64,000 bases of DNA from Clavelina lepadiformis (Eukaryota > Chordata > Ascidiacea > Aplousobranchia > Clavelinidae): assembly GCF_947623445.1 (NCBI RefSeq), contig NC_135243.1, forward strand, positions 9,674,501 through 9,738,500, written 5' to 3'. Shown here piece by piece: positions 28,790 to 39,300 of the stretch (its first letter is position 1; each line of letters begins with the position of its first letter). Under the pieces are notes generated by a model that saw nothing but the letters and a program-made list of their open reading frames with translations, did not search any database and was not told the origin of the DNA. Both the position numbers and the translations under genes were made by a program.

Positions 28790-30450
28790 ATTTTTATGTT
28801 GTTTTTGCCATTCTTCTTTTTCAGCACTGTGGTTTTTGTGCCCAATTGCTAACGATGCAATAATTATAATTGTTTCATAATAAGTTAGTTAAGTCAGATT
28901 GTTGGGATTGTAATATTACTAGCATAAGTTTTGTAAATGAAAACTATGTAGCACTTTTTGTGTCACTTTAGTTCCATGGAAAATCCTTTCATGTTTTCAA
29001 TTGTAAACATGGTAACATTAGTAACATTACACTATCTGTTTTGGCAGATTAAAATTTAGGTAAACAGAAAATCCTTTCTTAATAATTTTAAGTTGTATTA
29101 TACCATTAAAGTTTTAAAATTATCTTTTGTGTGGTCTAACCCTAATATCGTCATTTAATACTTGCATGTTGTCTATGTAAACAACTCACACATTCTCAAC
29201 AATTATATTGTTCTTTTTGCGTTTCCCTGTTCTCTGCGATAACATACCAGTATTGTGGTAATGATAATAGCTACTATCTATATTATATCAACTTTTATGT
29301 AACATGTTGAGTTAAGGATATGCGACCATGCTATTTCAGTTTTGACTCAAGTTTTATGGTATGCAACTTGTAGTATATTTTTGAACTCTTTTACCAACAT
29401 ACATATCTATCTATGAATGTTTGTTGAGTGACTGAGTGCATGAGATAGGCTTGATGTTAAGAGAAAATTTATGTTTTTGTTGCATATTATTATTGTCATT
29501 TTAAGTGTAGTAATGTAAATAAATCCTGATTAACCGAATTTTCATAATGTAGACTTTTTCAAAGTCATGATAGTAGGATACAAGATATTAGTTTTACTAA
29601 ATTTTACATCATTTATGTTCTTATCATGACTAAGTGTGCCATAAAATTTCTGCTTATTGATGAATTTTCTTACAATGTTGACTGTTGTTATAATTTAAGA
29701 AATCACAAGTTCCTTCTGCTTACATCACTGTAATGAAAGAGATCGTCATACTTAAATTTGTCATTTCAAACACTTTCACTCAAACAAAGCGTTAAGTGCC
29801 AGATGACTCCCAGTTAAGGGAGCATCAGATTGCAGAGGGGCACAATTCACAAACACAATTTTTGGGACATCAAAATTGTGCACCATAAATCATATTATTT
29901 TTCGTCAAAAGCGCGGCGGAGACGATAAATCCAGCCAGTTGCTACTGATCCAATACGGCGTAGAATACTAGAATACGGATATCTACACTGTATTTGATAT
30001 GTATACTATAATAATATGCTCCCATCGTCACAGATTCTTTCGGCACCGAGGACTTGGTAATCAATTGATTAATTATTATAACTTGTTCAAATTTTTAAAC
30101 ATATAAGTAAAAATTAACCGATTTATTTGTAATAGAATTGCTGTCAACTGAAATTATAATTATAATCGGTTTCCCACACATATGTTACGATTAACTTTTA
30201 ATCTAACTAGAATTGATTTACGGTTAACTATTTGGCAGTTTTTCAAGGCCATACAAATAAGCTTATTTATTTCAACATGGTGCACGCCTGTATGGTCATT
30301 CGATCAGTCAAGCTTGATTTGTTGTTGTAAACAATTAGGCTAAGTCTCGATTGACGCGTCATAAACACGTGGTCTAAATGTAAAACAACCGGAGCTTCAA
30401 TAATTGCATACCCATAAATTAAGATGGCAAAACTGTTAGAAGGGGTACAG
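28790..30450. other. C/EBP-gamma 3'UTR and intergenic DNA
   Basis: AATAAA at 29518-29523 may be the C/EBP-gamma poly(A) signal; an ATTAAA near 29104 is an alternative. No other gene recognised. Confidence 0.4.
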
Positions 30451-30924
30451 TAGTGGTTCCCAAAGTAGGCCTATGGGTCGCGAAGTTTCAAAAATGTTTC
30501 GCACACTCGCGCCGAGGCAATGCAAATCTGGGTATCGAAGGTCAGAAATAGGTCGTGTTGTGTATTTTCAAGATTCCTGTTTTCAAGTTCTTTGAATATC
30601 TCATCATAGAATGAAATGTTTGATGTAATAATAAACTGAATTATTCCATCATAGACATTTCATCCGAGAGTTCTAACACATGCGTGGTAAAGGATAACGT
30701 GGTTTGTAAGTCCACAAGTCAAGATTAGTTGATTACGGTACTATTTTGGAGTAAAGTTATTAAGCTTACTGTTTTTACTGTGTTTTGTTAAAGGGTTAAT
30801 TAGTTAAAAATTAAGATGTTAAAAGGTATGTAATTGTGCTGCAATACGCTGTTTGAGACTTGCGTTGCGAGGTATTCACCAAACTCAGATTTGGGTCGTG
30901 CTGAATAAAGTTTGGGAATCGCTG
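30451..30924. mobile_element. Non-autonomous hAT element with exact TSD
   Basis: 474-bp element with ends TAGTGGTTCCCAAA and, read inward from the right, CAGCGATTCCCAAA (11 of 14 match). The 8-bp duplication GGGTACAG is exact at 30443-30450 and 30925-30932. GGGTCGCG and GGGTCGTG follow the ends, a common hAT subterminal motif. No transposase reading frame seen. Confidence 0.85.
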
Positions 30925-31397
30925 GGGTACAGTGTATGGAGGTTGCAGTGGTCTGCTTCATAATATTTATAAAGTGCTACCCAGTGTTTCTTAAGTGAGG
31001 ATAGGGGATAATTTTAGCAGATAATTAGGGGATGCTGAAAATGGCGTTAAAAGCGATAACCGTAATGGGTAGGCTTACCATAATTTTGTGGCTTCAAAAC
31101 GGGACGCTTTTGACATATGACGTCATAATAACATTTTTATCGAATACAATGAAATAAATAACAAACAAGATCACGAATTCTTCTTCAAGAAGTACCGGTA
31201 CGCTACACAGCAAAAACAATAATAAGAACATGCTAATGTTCGTGTATGGCTTCTATGCGGTATGCCTATGCTGGCTGACTAAATGCCAAACCAGGACGTT
31301 TGGCCGACCGATCGGGACGCCGGGACAAGACGTTAAAAAGGGGGACTGTCCCGGCTAAAACGGAACGTATGGTAAGCCTAGTAATGGGGTTCTAGGT

Positions 31398-31557
31398 CGA
31401 TTCAACCCACGGACGATTCAACCCAGGACGATTCAACCTACGAACGATTCAACCCGCGGACGATTCAACCCGCGGACCTCTCAACCCCCGGACAATTCAA
31501 CCCACGGACGATTCAACTCAGGACGATTCAACCCCCGGACGATTCAACCCACGGACC
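31398..31557 (+). repeat. Tandem repeat array, left foldback arm (~10 units)
   Basis: About ten degenerate 15-16 bp units of consensus GGACGATTCAACCCAC. Variation is mostly in the last two or three bases (CG, CC, AC, AG). Confidence 0.9.
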
Positions 31558-32280
31558 TTTCACGTACTTATGGCTTAGTTATTACCAAGTTACTTTGTAG
31601 CCAATTGTAAGCTTAATATTGGACAGTCTAGACTCTAGAGTTAGGCCATCCTGAATAGGCCTGTAGGCTACGTCGTGGTTAACGGTTATGGTACCATTGC
31701 AATCGTACCGTATTTTGTTCAGGTACAAACTTCAAACTAATCACAACGAAATAAGCAAAATTATAGCACACAGAATCCCCCTCTCTGCTATAGGAAAGGT
31801 TATTCGTTTATTTTCAAATTATAATAAATTGACTGGAGACAATACTATTCTCAAAATGTTCCATCTCCCGATTCAAATTTTTTTGCGGGAAATCTTCATT
31901 CCCATCAACAAACAGTTGTTTCTAAGGTTTGACTTTTAATCGACGTGTAGGCTTTATTTATTTTTCGCTAAGCAGGCCTACTAGTTACAACACGGTATAT
32001 AAACTTGCTTTTATTTCAACACAAGATGTGTATTGGTATAGTAATAAAAGCGGCATCCATGCCTGATAACGAACTGCGTAGACGTTTTTGTAAATGGGTT
32101 AAATCGACCTAGAACCGAACAAAATACGGTACGATTGCAAAGGTACCATAACCGTTAACCACGACGTACAGGCCTATTCAGGAAGGCCTAACTCTAAAGT
32201 AGAGACTGTCCAATATTAAGCTTACAATTGGCTACATAGTAACTTGGTAATAACTAAGCCATAAGTACGTGAAAGGTCAG

Positions 32281-32453
32281 TGGGTTGAATCGTCCGCGTG
32301 TTGAATCGTCCGGGGGTTGAATCGTCCGTGGGTTGAATCGTCCATGGGTTGAATTGTCCGTGGGTTGAATCATCCTAGGTTGAATGGTCCTGGGTTGAAT
32401 CGTCCGCAGGTTGAATCGTCCGGGGTTGAATCGTCCGCGGGTTGAATCGTCCG
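32281..32453 (-). repeat. Tandem repeat array, right foldback arm (~11 units)
   Basis: Inverted counterpart of the left array, units GTGGGTTGAATCGTCC. The minus-strand open frame across it (32254-32526) is a by-product of a repeat unit without stops and is not a gene. Confidence 0.9.
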
Positions 32454-33198
32454 ACCACCCCGTAATGGACGTACTGCGGTCACTATAGGGAATATAGGCG
32501 ATTTCTCCTGCATACTGCACCTCCAAATTTATGTTAACTCAGCTGTAGCTCATTAGAATTAAAACATTTGATTATAAAACAATGATCGACATCAAGACTT
32601 TCGTCGGAATTTTAGTGTCACAACGACGAAATGCGATCTAGTGCTGACTACTGATTAGTTATATCTTTCATTTTGGTGTTTTCCTTACTTCCATTTAACT
32701 AGCCTACAGCGTGTCCATTTTCTTTTTAGTGCATTATATTTTAGTTTAAGACAGGCTATCAAATAGGCTACCCCTTTTGTGTAGTAGGCTAACTCTCAGC
32801 TTTAAGTAATTTAATTTTGATTATTACCGATTTAATAAATTCTATTTTGTTATTTTCCGGTTGAAAAATTCTCATATGGGTTATTTCATTTTTATCAATT
32901 CCAGTTGGTTGTTTTTGTTCGAATTTCGTAGATAAGTTTTGAGAAAAAGGCTCTCAAACTTTGGAGGGGCTGACAACATTCAAACATTATAACAAACTCC
33001 TAAATGAATAACGTTTTTAAACTTTTATAAATTGCGTATACGTGTGGAATTTCCTTGCACTCCTGCTCGTGGGAGTAGAAATTCGAACTACGGTATATAA
33101 CAATTTAGACCGATCATTTCGCACGGAAGTGAAAAAAGAGTTCTTGCTGAATCCTGTTATTTTCGGACTTGACCAGTCCCTCGGTTTTTGTACTAGAT

Positions 33199-33209
33199 GG
33201 GAAAGTCCC
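33199..33209. promoter_or_regulatory. NF-kB-like half-palindrome GGGAAAGTCCC
   Basis: An 11-bp GGGA...TCCC motif 11 bp upstream of the palindromic C/EBP site. It differs at one position from the 10-bp kB consensus, so this is suggestive only. Confidence 0.35.
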
Positions 33210-33220
33210 GTTTTCCAGTA

Positions 33221-33230
33221 ATTGCGCAAT
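33221..33230. promoter_or_regulatory. Perfect palindromic C/EBP binding site
   Basis: ATTGCGCAAT is the optimal C/EBP dimer half-site pair with no mismatch. It lies about 960 bp upstream of the C/EBP ATG and 195 bp upstream of the CRE/TATA pair. Confidence 0.6.
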
Positions 33231-33424
33231 GCTTTCGACACAAAAAGTGTTTAAGGCCGTAAACGAATCAAGAAATTTTCTAATGTAAGAGTAAGGAAAG
33301 ATTTTTAAATAAAATTTATTTACAAAAAAGATGTTTTGACAGTAATATTACATCACTGCAAGAATTTTACGTATTATACTGGTTTAATTACGACAACAAC
33401 AAGATGCGGATGAATACAAAGCGA

Positions 33425-33439
33425 TGACGTCATATAAAA
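33425..33439 (+). promoter_or_regulatory. CRE abutting a TATA box
   Basis: TGACGTCA (33425-33432) is immediately followed by TATAAAA (33433-33439). On the plus strand this would place a start site near 33465 and give C/EBP a ~720-base leader, or a shorter one if spliced. Confidence 0.5.
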
Positions 33440-34187
33440 TGGTTTAAGATCTTGTGATGACCTCTTAGCGTCGCAATTGTTAACAAAGAACGTTCTGGTT
33501 TAGTTAGGCTAGAGAAAGATTTGGCAGGCTACTAGGATTTCTACTGGTGTCCACTAAGTCATATGCTCAGGACTGAACTATCCACTGATTCATCACGAGT
33601 TGGTGTAGACAGACAAATAAATAAAGCCTGACTCTCATACCGCGTTTTCAATGGTACCGGTACCTCCCTACAGTATAGCCTAAGATGGTGATTAGGTGAG
33701 CTATTGCCAGATTGTGCGGTGCGGTACAGTAGTAGTTTTGTGGTTTGAAACTTTGTATGGTCCTGAAATGCTTAACGTTTAAAAATCCCAAACATAATTA
33801 TAACTTGACGCTAATAATACCCGAAATTTCCCAGCTTGGCAAAGCACTTTAATAAACTCTTGCGAGTAGCTTAGTATGTTATTCTTGACAGACTACCTGC
33901 GCATCAGAAGTCTGAAAGTGCAATATCATTACCTGCTGAGATATAAAGTCGACAGAAGTGTCTAACTTAGCAGTTAGTGTGGCAGAATTTGATGTATTTT
34001 GTAAACATTTTCATACCAGTGAAGGATCTGACTAAATCAATGGTTTTTGTATTGTTTGGTACTGGTATATAGGCTAGTGATACTGGTAGCTTAGTCAATT
34101 TAAAATTTTCAAGATGATTAAATAATCTACTTAAAATTATTCTCTAGATTCACAATTCGATAGGCCTTACGATTATGAGGCCAAGCA

Positions 34188-35132
34188 ATGGCTTTTGATC
34201 CCAATTTGAATCGTGGAGGAGCTTGCAAAATTCCTATGTCTAATACAAGTTGCACTGAACTATCTGATTTGTGTCAGAACGACGAATCATTGGACTTTTC
34301 CCAATATATAAGCAACAGCGGAAACTTAGAACTCTGCAGTGACGAGCTCTTTCAGAATATATTTTCACCAGAATCGCCTTCAACAAAAGTTGTAAAAGGG
34401 GAAGAGCTTGATCAATTTGACTCGGAAGTTGAAAGTTGGTATTGTGCAAGTGAACCAACTTCTGCCTGTGCATCAGCTTGTTCATCGGCTGCCCCTTCTC
34501 CCGTGCCATTTAATTATTACAACACTCCACCTGTGACTCCACAGTCTGATCGTTACCGATCAATTTCTCCCAGTACTTTGCAATTTGATGGACTGAACAA
34601 TACAATGGCTGGAAGATTTGCTCCAATTCGGGAAGAAGATCCAAGCAACAATTATGTTCCCGTACGGCAATTACCTGCAGAAGCAGCCCAACTCCAAGAG
34701 CCAGTTGTGATAAAACAGGAACCCGGTATTCAGCAACCTATGCAACCACCACCTTACAGTTTGCATGTGAAAAAGGAACAAAATGCCACTCTTACAAGTC
34801 AACAAGTCGTCAACATCGGCAGTAATGAACATTCCTCCAATTCTCTAAAGCAAGCAGCAAAGAGATCTGCCACTACTCATTACAAAGGCCCAAACAAGAA
34901 AAGTAAATCCATTGTAAAAGGTACTGAAGAATATATGTTAAAGCGTGAAAGGAACAATGTAGCTGTTCGTCGCAGTCGCGACAAGGCAAAAATGAAGGCG
35001 ATTGAAACCCAAAAGAAGGTTGAAGAGCTTTCAACGGAAAATGAGCAGTTACATAAAAGAGTGGCTGAGCTTTCGCATGAACTTAATACCCTTAAAAATC
35101 TTTTGAAATCACTGCCCCATGTTAGTGCCTAA
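34188..35132 (+). CDS. Canonical C/EBP bZIP activator (alpha/beta/delta type, 314 aa)
   Basis: Intronless C/EBP transcription factor, pro-orthologue of vertebrate CEBPA/B/D/E. The N-terminal activation boxes are recognisable: NDESLDFSQYI (31-41) and SDELFQNIFS (51-60) correspond to the C/EBP-alpha ETSIDISAYI and DEFLADLF blocks. TPPVTPQS (113-120) aligns with the TPPPTP GSK3/proline-directed kinase site. VVIKQEPG (173-180) matches the vertebrate sumoylation motif at Lys176; VKKE (194-197) is a second candidate. A basic Lys/Arg patch (about 221-246) leads into the basic region EYMLKRERNNVAVRRSRDKA (248-267), then a leucine zipper to about 307. Nuclear, binds ATTGCGCAAT. A perfect site of that kind lies upstream. 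Confidence 0.95.
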   Translation: MAFDPNLNRGGACKIPMSNTSCTELSDLCQNDESLDFSQYISNSGNLELCSDELFQNIFSPESPSTKVVKGEELDQFDSEVESWYCASEPTSACASACSSAAPSPVPFNYYNTPPVTPQSDRYRSISPSTLQFDGLNNTMAGRFAPIREEDPSNNYVPVRQLPAEAAQLQEPVVIKQEPGIQQPMQPPPYSLHVKKEQNATLTSQQVVNIGSNEHSSNSLKQAAKRSATTHYKGPNKKSKSIVKGTEEYMLKRERNNVAVRRSRDKAKMKAIETQKKVEELSTENEQLHKRVAELSHELNTLKNLLKSLPHVSA

Positions 35133-36310
35133 AAGTTTGTTTGTTAAAGAGACTTATATAATATATATTTAATAGAATATGTTTTAGTCACTAAGTTCCA
35201 TTCTGTTCCACATTTTAACTGCTACTTAACTTGAAATTTTCACTTTATTTTTTGCGTGGTTGACATTATAACATTGCATTTTAACACAATCAAGTTTTTA
35301 ATGCATTGCTTACATGAATTTTATTATTACGTATTCATTGAGTTAGTAGCATTTAATGCATTGGTTTGTAAAATAGAATGAAAACCCAACTGTTAATATT
35401 ATTTATACAGTAACAATTCCATGTATCAATATTGTGTACAAAATATATAAATATGGTCAAAACTTAAATTGGTATGAGGCATGTTTTATGCAAAGTCGGT
35501 GCCTATTTTTCCTTCGGTAAAACTGCTGACTGATAGATTTGTTATTGTTGATGTGAGGAGGCTTGGAAAACAAGACCCGACCATGTTGGTGTTACTTTCT
35601 AGTATTGCATGTGCGCATGGTTTGGGTTACTGCATATGAGTCATAATTAACAAAATTAATCAGCTGTATAAACCGTTCATTCGTAAAGCATTTCATGCTA
35701 ATTACTTCATTTTTATTGCTCTGTTCCTTTACAATCTTTGAATATAAAAATGAAAGAAAACTCCAAGGGCTGCTGTGTTATACACGATTTACTGAAAAGC
35801 CGGTTGAGTAATACTAGCTGTAGGCATAAATTATAGTCTATAATGTTAAATTGATATGTAAGTGTGACTGTGTGTAAAGCAGTGTTTATGTGGAAGAAAC
35901 TGCATTTTGTGTTAGTCCAGTGGGCAACAAACAAGTGCAGTGTACTTAATTAATTATTAACCAAAGGAGGAACTATATGAAGCCTCCCAAACAACAGGGT
36001 CAAAGTCCGCATGAATTGTTGATGCTTTAAATACTTTGACAAGCCAAATTATGACCTCAATGCAGCTTTCTGATAATTATTTTGATGCAGCAGAAATCCC
36101 CTAACATAATTTCCCTTATCTTTTGTATTTTTTATGGAGGCCTTTTCCAAAACAACTTTTAATCAAAAAGACATAAAAACAATAGAAATACACAGTGAAC
36201 AATGGAAAATGCAATTGAACAGAATGTGAAACATGGTAAGCATACATGCTGATACTAAACAGTAAAAACGCTTTAAAACAGGCCTCCATGGGCAATGTCA
36301 ACCACAAATT
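35133..36310. other. C/EBP and SPIDR convergent 3' region
   Basis: 1.2 kb between two tail-to-tail genes, so it must hold both 3'UTRs. A minus-strand AATAAA (TTTATT at 35712-35717) is a candidate SPIDR signal. No extra gene recognised. Confidence 0.45.
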
Positions 36311-39300
36311 TCAAACATGAGCAACCTCCTCAGCGACAAAACTTCTTTGTACTGATATGCTGAACCTTCCGTACACAAAGCACACTACTGGGCCGATGGT
36401 TTTACCAATTAATGATGTTGAATTTATATCCTGTAAAACAGATTCCCATACATTGGGTTCTGAATGCCTTCTTCCCATACTGAAATAGCTTACTTAAAAT
36501 GGACTTTGAATTAATATTTAGCTATACTACTAAACACCGATAGCTAAACAAACTTTATATTTTTGTTACAAGTTGGTCTCTGGGAATAGTGCACTGTGAC
36601 CAACCACAGTGCTAAGTAATACATTTGGTAGGCTAATGTTTCTATAGAACTTACTTGAACAGATTGAAAATTTAGCATTTCCACCACCGTGCTGTAGAGA
36701 ACCTAGACATGAAAATGTGTATATGAAATATAGAATAATATAAATGTAATAAAGCCAAGAAAGTTTTTGATGATCAAGATTAGAAGAGTGTTGCAAGTAA
36801 GGAATAACTTTATCACAACAAAAACATCCTCAATATGTCACCTTAAGCTTTACTCTGTACTGCATTTGTACAATTACAAGAATGTTCAAGAATTCACCTT
36901 GAATAGTACCGTTTTGTCCCACACAATCATGGAGCCTGTAATACAGAAATATTTTACGAAAGTAAAAATAATTAATGTTTTAACCAAGCATTTAAAAAAT
37001 AAGCCGGCTTATATTAGCCAAATAAACAGGAAATAGTTGTGCTAAATAAAAGGGTTGATCGTGACAAATCAGCGTTAATTCATCTCCTTATAAGAGCAAA
37101 AAAAGCTGTAAGAGCGCATGACAAATGTAAAAAAGTGATGACAATTTTGCACGTGCAAAATAGTTCACACCAGGAAGTAGGTAGAGACGGCAGCCATGCT
37201 ATCATATTCCAAATAGCAAGCGTGATGCCTTAAAACAATGAATGCACTCACATGATCGCTTGTATGTTTCTGGTTGAGCGTGACTGTACGTCATCTGTAC
37301 TTTGTGGCAAAATGCTACATATGACACCTGCAAAAATGCCTATCTAATTTATTCTGCATGGTGCAATGATCTCAATTGACTCTGGCACAATTTGCAAGAC
37401 AACAATTTACTTTGAAGACAATTACTATTTAACATCTCAACAAAACAGGATATAGCAATCAATGCTAGGTACAATTTCAAGAATGGTTTGATTTACTTAT
37501 ATTTAGTGTATCAAAGTTCGTATACCAATGTAAAATGACACATTAACATTTAATGAAAATATATGCAAATTGTATAGTATAATTCCATATATAATAAACG
37601 CTATTGGGTTGTAAGCATACCTTCCAGTTTCACAAAGGAACCTGGCTCTGATTTTTCATTAATAAATGGGACAAAAGGAAACTTCATATCCCTTAATGCT
37701 TCCACTGACTCGGCGTTTATTCTGGGCAAACGACCGCTCCAAGAAAATCTTGTTGATTTGCCAATATTAACCACATGACTGTATGCATCCAGAAGGAGAC
37801 AGCCATCTGAAAAACAAGATGACATGTTGTCGCACAATGTTATAAGGGTATTTTTGTAAACAAACGTTAGCTTCCAACAAACAAGATGTACAGTGTGTGA
37901 CTGTGATGTCATCGTCAAAGGTAGCATGCCTATACTGCATTAAGTAATCTTTAACAAAATTGTTGTATTGAAAATGTTTTTCACAAACCTGACGAAAACT
38001 GTAAGTCCCTTATTACAATTACGTCACCATGATCGACGTGCAAGGTAAAAATATTGCAGATTTCAATCCCAAAAATTTTGTCAGATGTTTCATCAGCAAC
38101 ATAAAACATTGGCATGTTTAAACGTACTGCATCACTCTCTGACTGCTCAGGGCAAGGGTAGTGCTTGTGAAGTATTTTACACACTATGTTCCATCTATCA
38201 ATATAATTTAATTTCACTGTGTAAAAAAGCTGGAAACAAAGTTATTCGAAGATTACTAGTACACTAATCTAAGCACAAGAAAGCCATAAATTAAATGAAA
38301 ATTTAATGAGTATAACAGTTTATACTGTATAAAATTAATCCAAAGAAAATAATAGTAAATATTGTGTAAAATAGAAAGCGGATTGTTTAACTATATTGAA
38401 ACATTTTGTGTTAAAGAATGGGAAGCACACATAACAGCAATAGCAATGTAAGAGGGTAATGCCGGGTGTAACAAAACTACCTTTCACAAACAATTTCACC
38501 AAAATATGGTAAGGTTGGTAAGTATAGTTTTCAAGTGTGAGGAACTGAACAGTTCCTGAAACCCTCGTCTTTTTTGCAGACATACAAACAACTACCTATG
38601 TCAGTTACCTTGTTGAAGGAAGTGAAAGTTCACCCAGCTGTTCAAAGTTAGACAACTTGCACCACTTTGTGGCTTGATAAAGAACATCATTCAATATTGA
38701 GCCATCGATGTCAGGCCTATTTAGTTCGCTGCATTTGGGAAACTTGCGGATGTTTTTTTGCGCCAAATCATGTGATGTTTCAGTTGGAATCATACATGTA
38801 GTCACTTCCCTCCTTGCTAATAGTTTATAGCAAAAACTCGGTGGTTGCAATCGTGAACCTTGTGAGCTTCCTGAACCCTGTACTCAACAAAGACAAACAT
38901 CAATTGAATCTATACTGCACAGGCTTTTACAGCACAAAACATAAGGCACTCAGTTAAATTATTGTCAATATTCAAACGCTAAGAGAAAACTGTAATACAA
39001 ACAATTAAACTTGCTCAATACTTGATAACAAAATACCAAGTTTTTCTGAAACTTTGAATAAGAAAACAATGCAACATTAATGCACATTCAAAGCAATTTC
39101 TGCTAAATTTCATTTCCCATATTAATGTTATGTTCTGATAATAACTGAAATAAGCAGATAGTATGTGATATTTTCATCTGCATTTGTCTCTAACTAGGGA
39201 AATTTTTACATGTAACATGGCACACTAAGGCCAACTTTGTGTCTTAGTATCAGTTATAACAGTCAAGGTTACCAGAATACTCACGGCTGCTTCTTGGCTC

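Larger units (their letters stand above)
31386..32461. mobile_element. Foldback element with long inverted arms and tandem repeats
   Basis: Two inverted arms: left about 31386-31720, right about 32117-32461. The non-repetitive parts (31555-31720 versus the reverse complement of 32117-32280) look about 95% identical by eye, so the arms are young or homogenised. The outer half of each arm is a tandem array of ~15-16 bp units. The 396-bp middle contains a third, inverted copy of the end sequence: GGGTTAAATCGACCTAGAACC just before the right arm is the reverse complement of the left terminus GGTTCTAGGTCGATTCAACCC. GTAATGG stands at both outer edges and may be a target duplication. Architecture resembles foldback (FB) transposons; no transposase seen. 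Confidence 0.8.
32462..34187. other. Upstream region of C/EBP
   Basis: No coding exon recognised. It holds the regulatory motifs listed separately (33199-33439). Another TATA-like stretch GATATAAAG lies near 33940. The 5'UTR extent is unknown. Confidence 0.45.

Noticed and set aside
31398-31557. Regular short direct repeats resembling a CRISPR array
   Set aside because: Units are contiguous with no unique spacers, lie in an inverted-arm element in animal DNA, and have no cas genes.
32254-32526. 90-codon minus-strand frame rich in RFNPRTIQP repeats
   Set aside because: It is translation of the tandem array; the repeat simply lacks stops.
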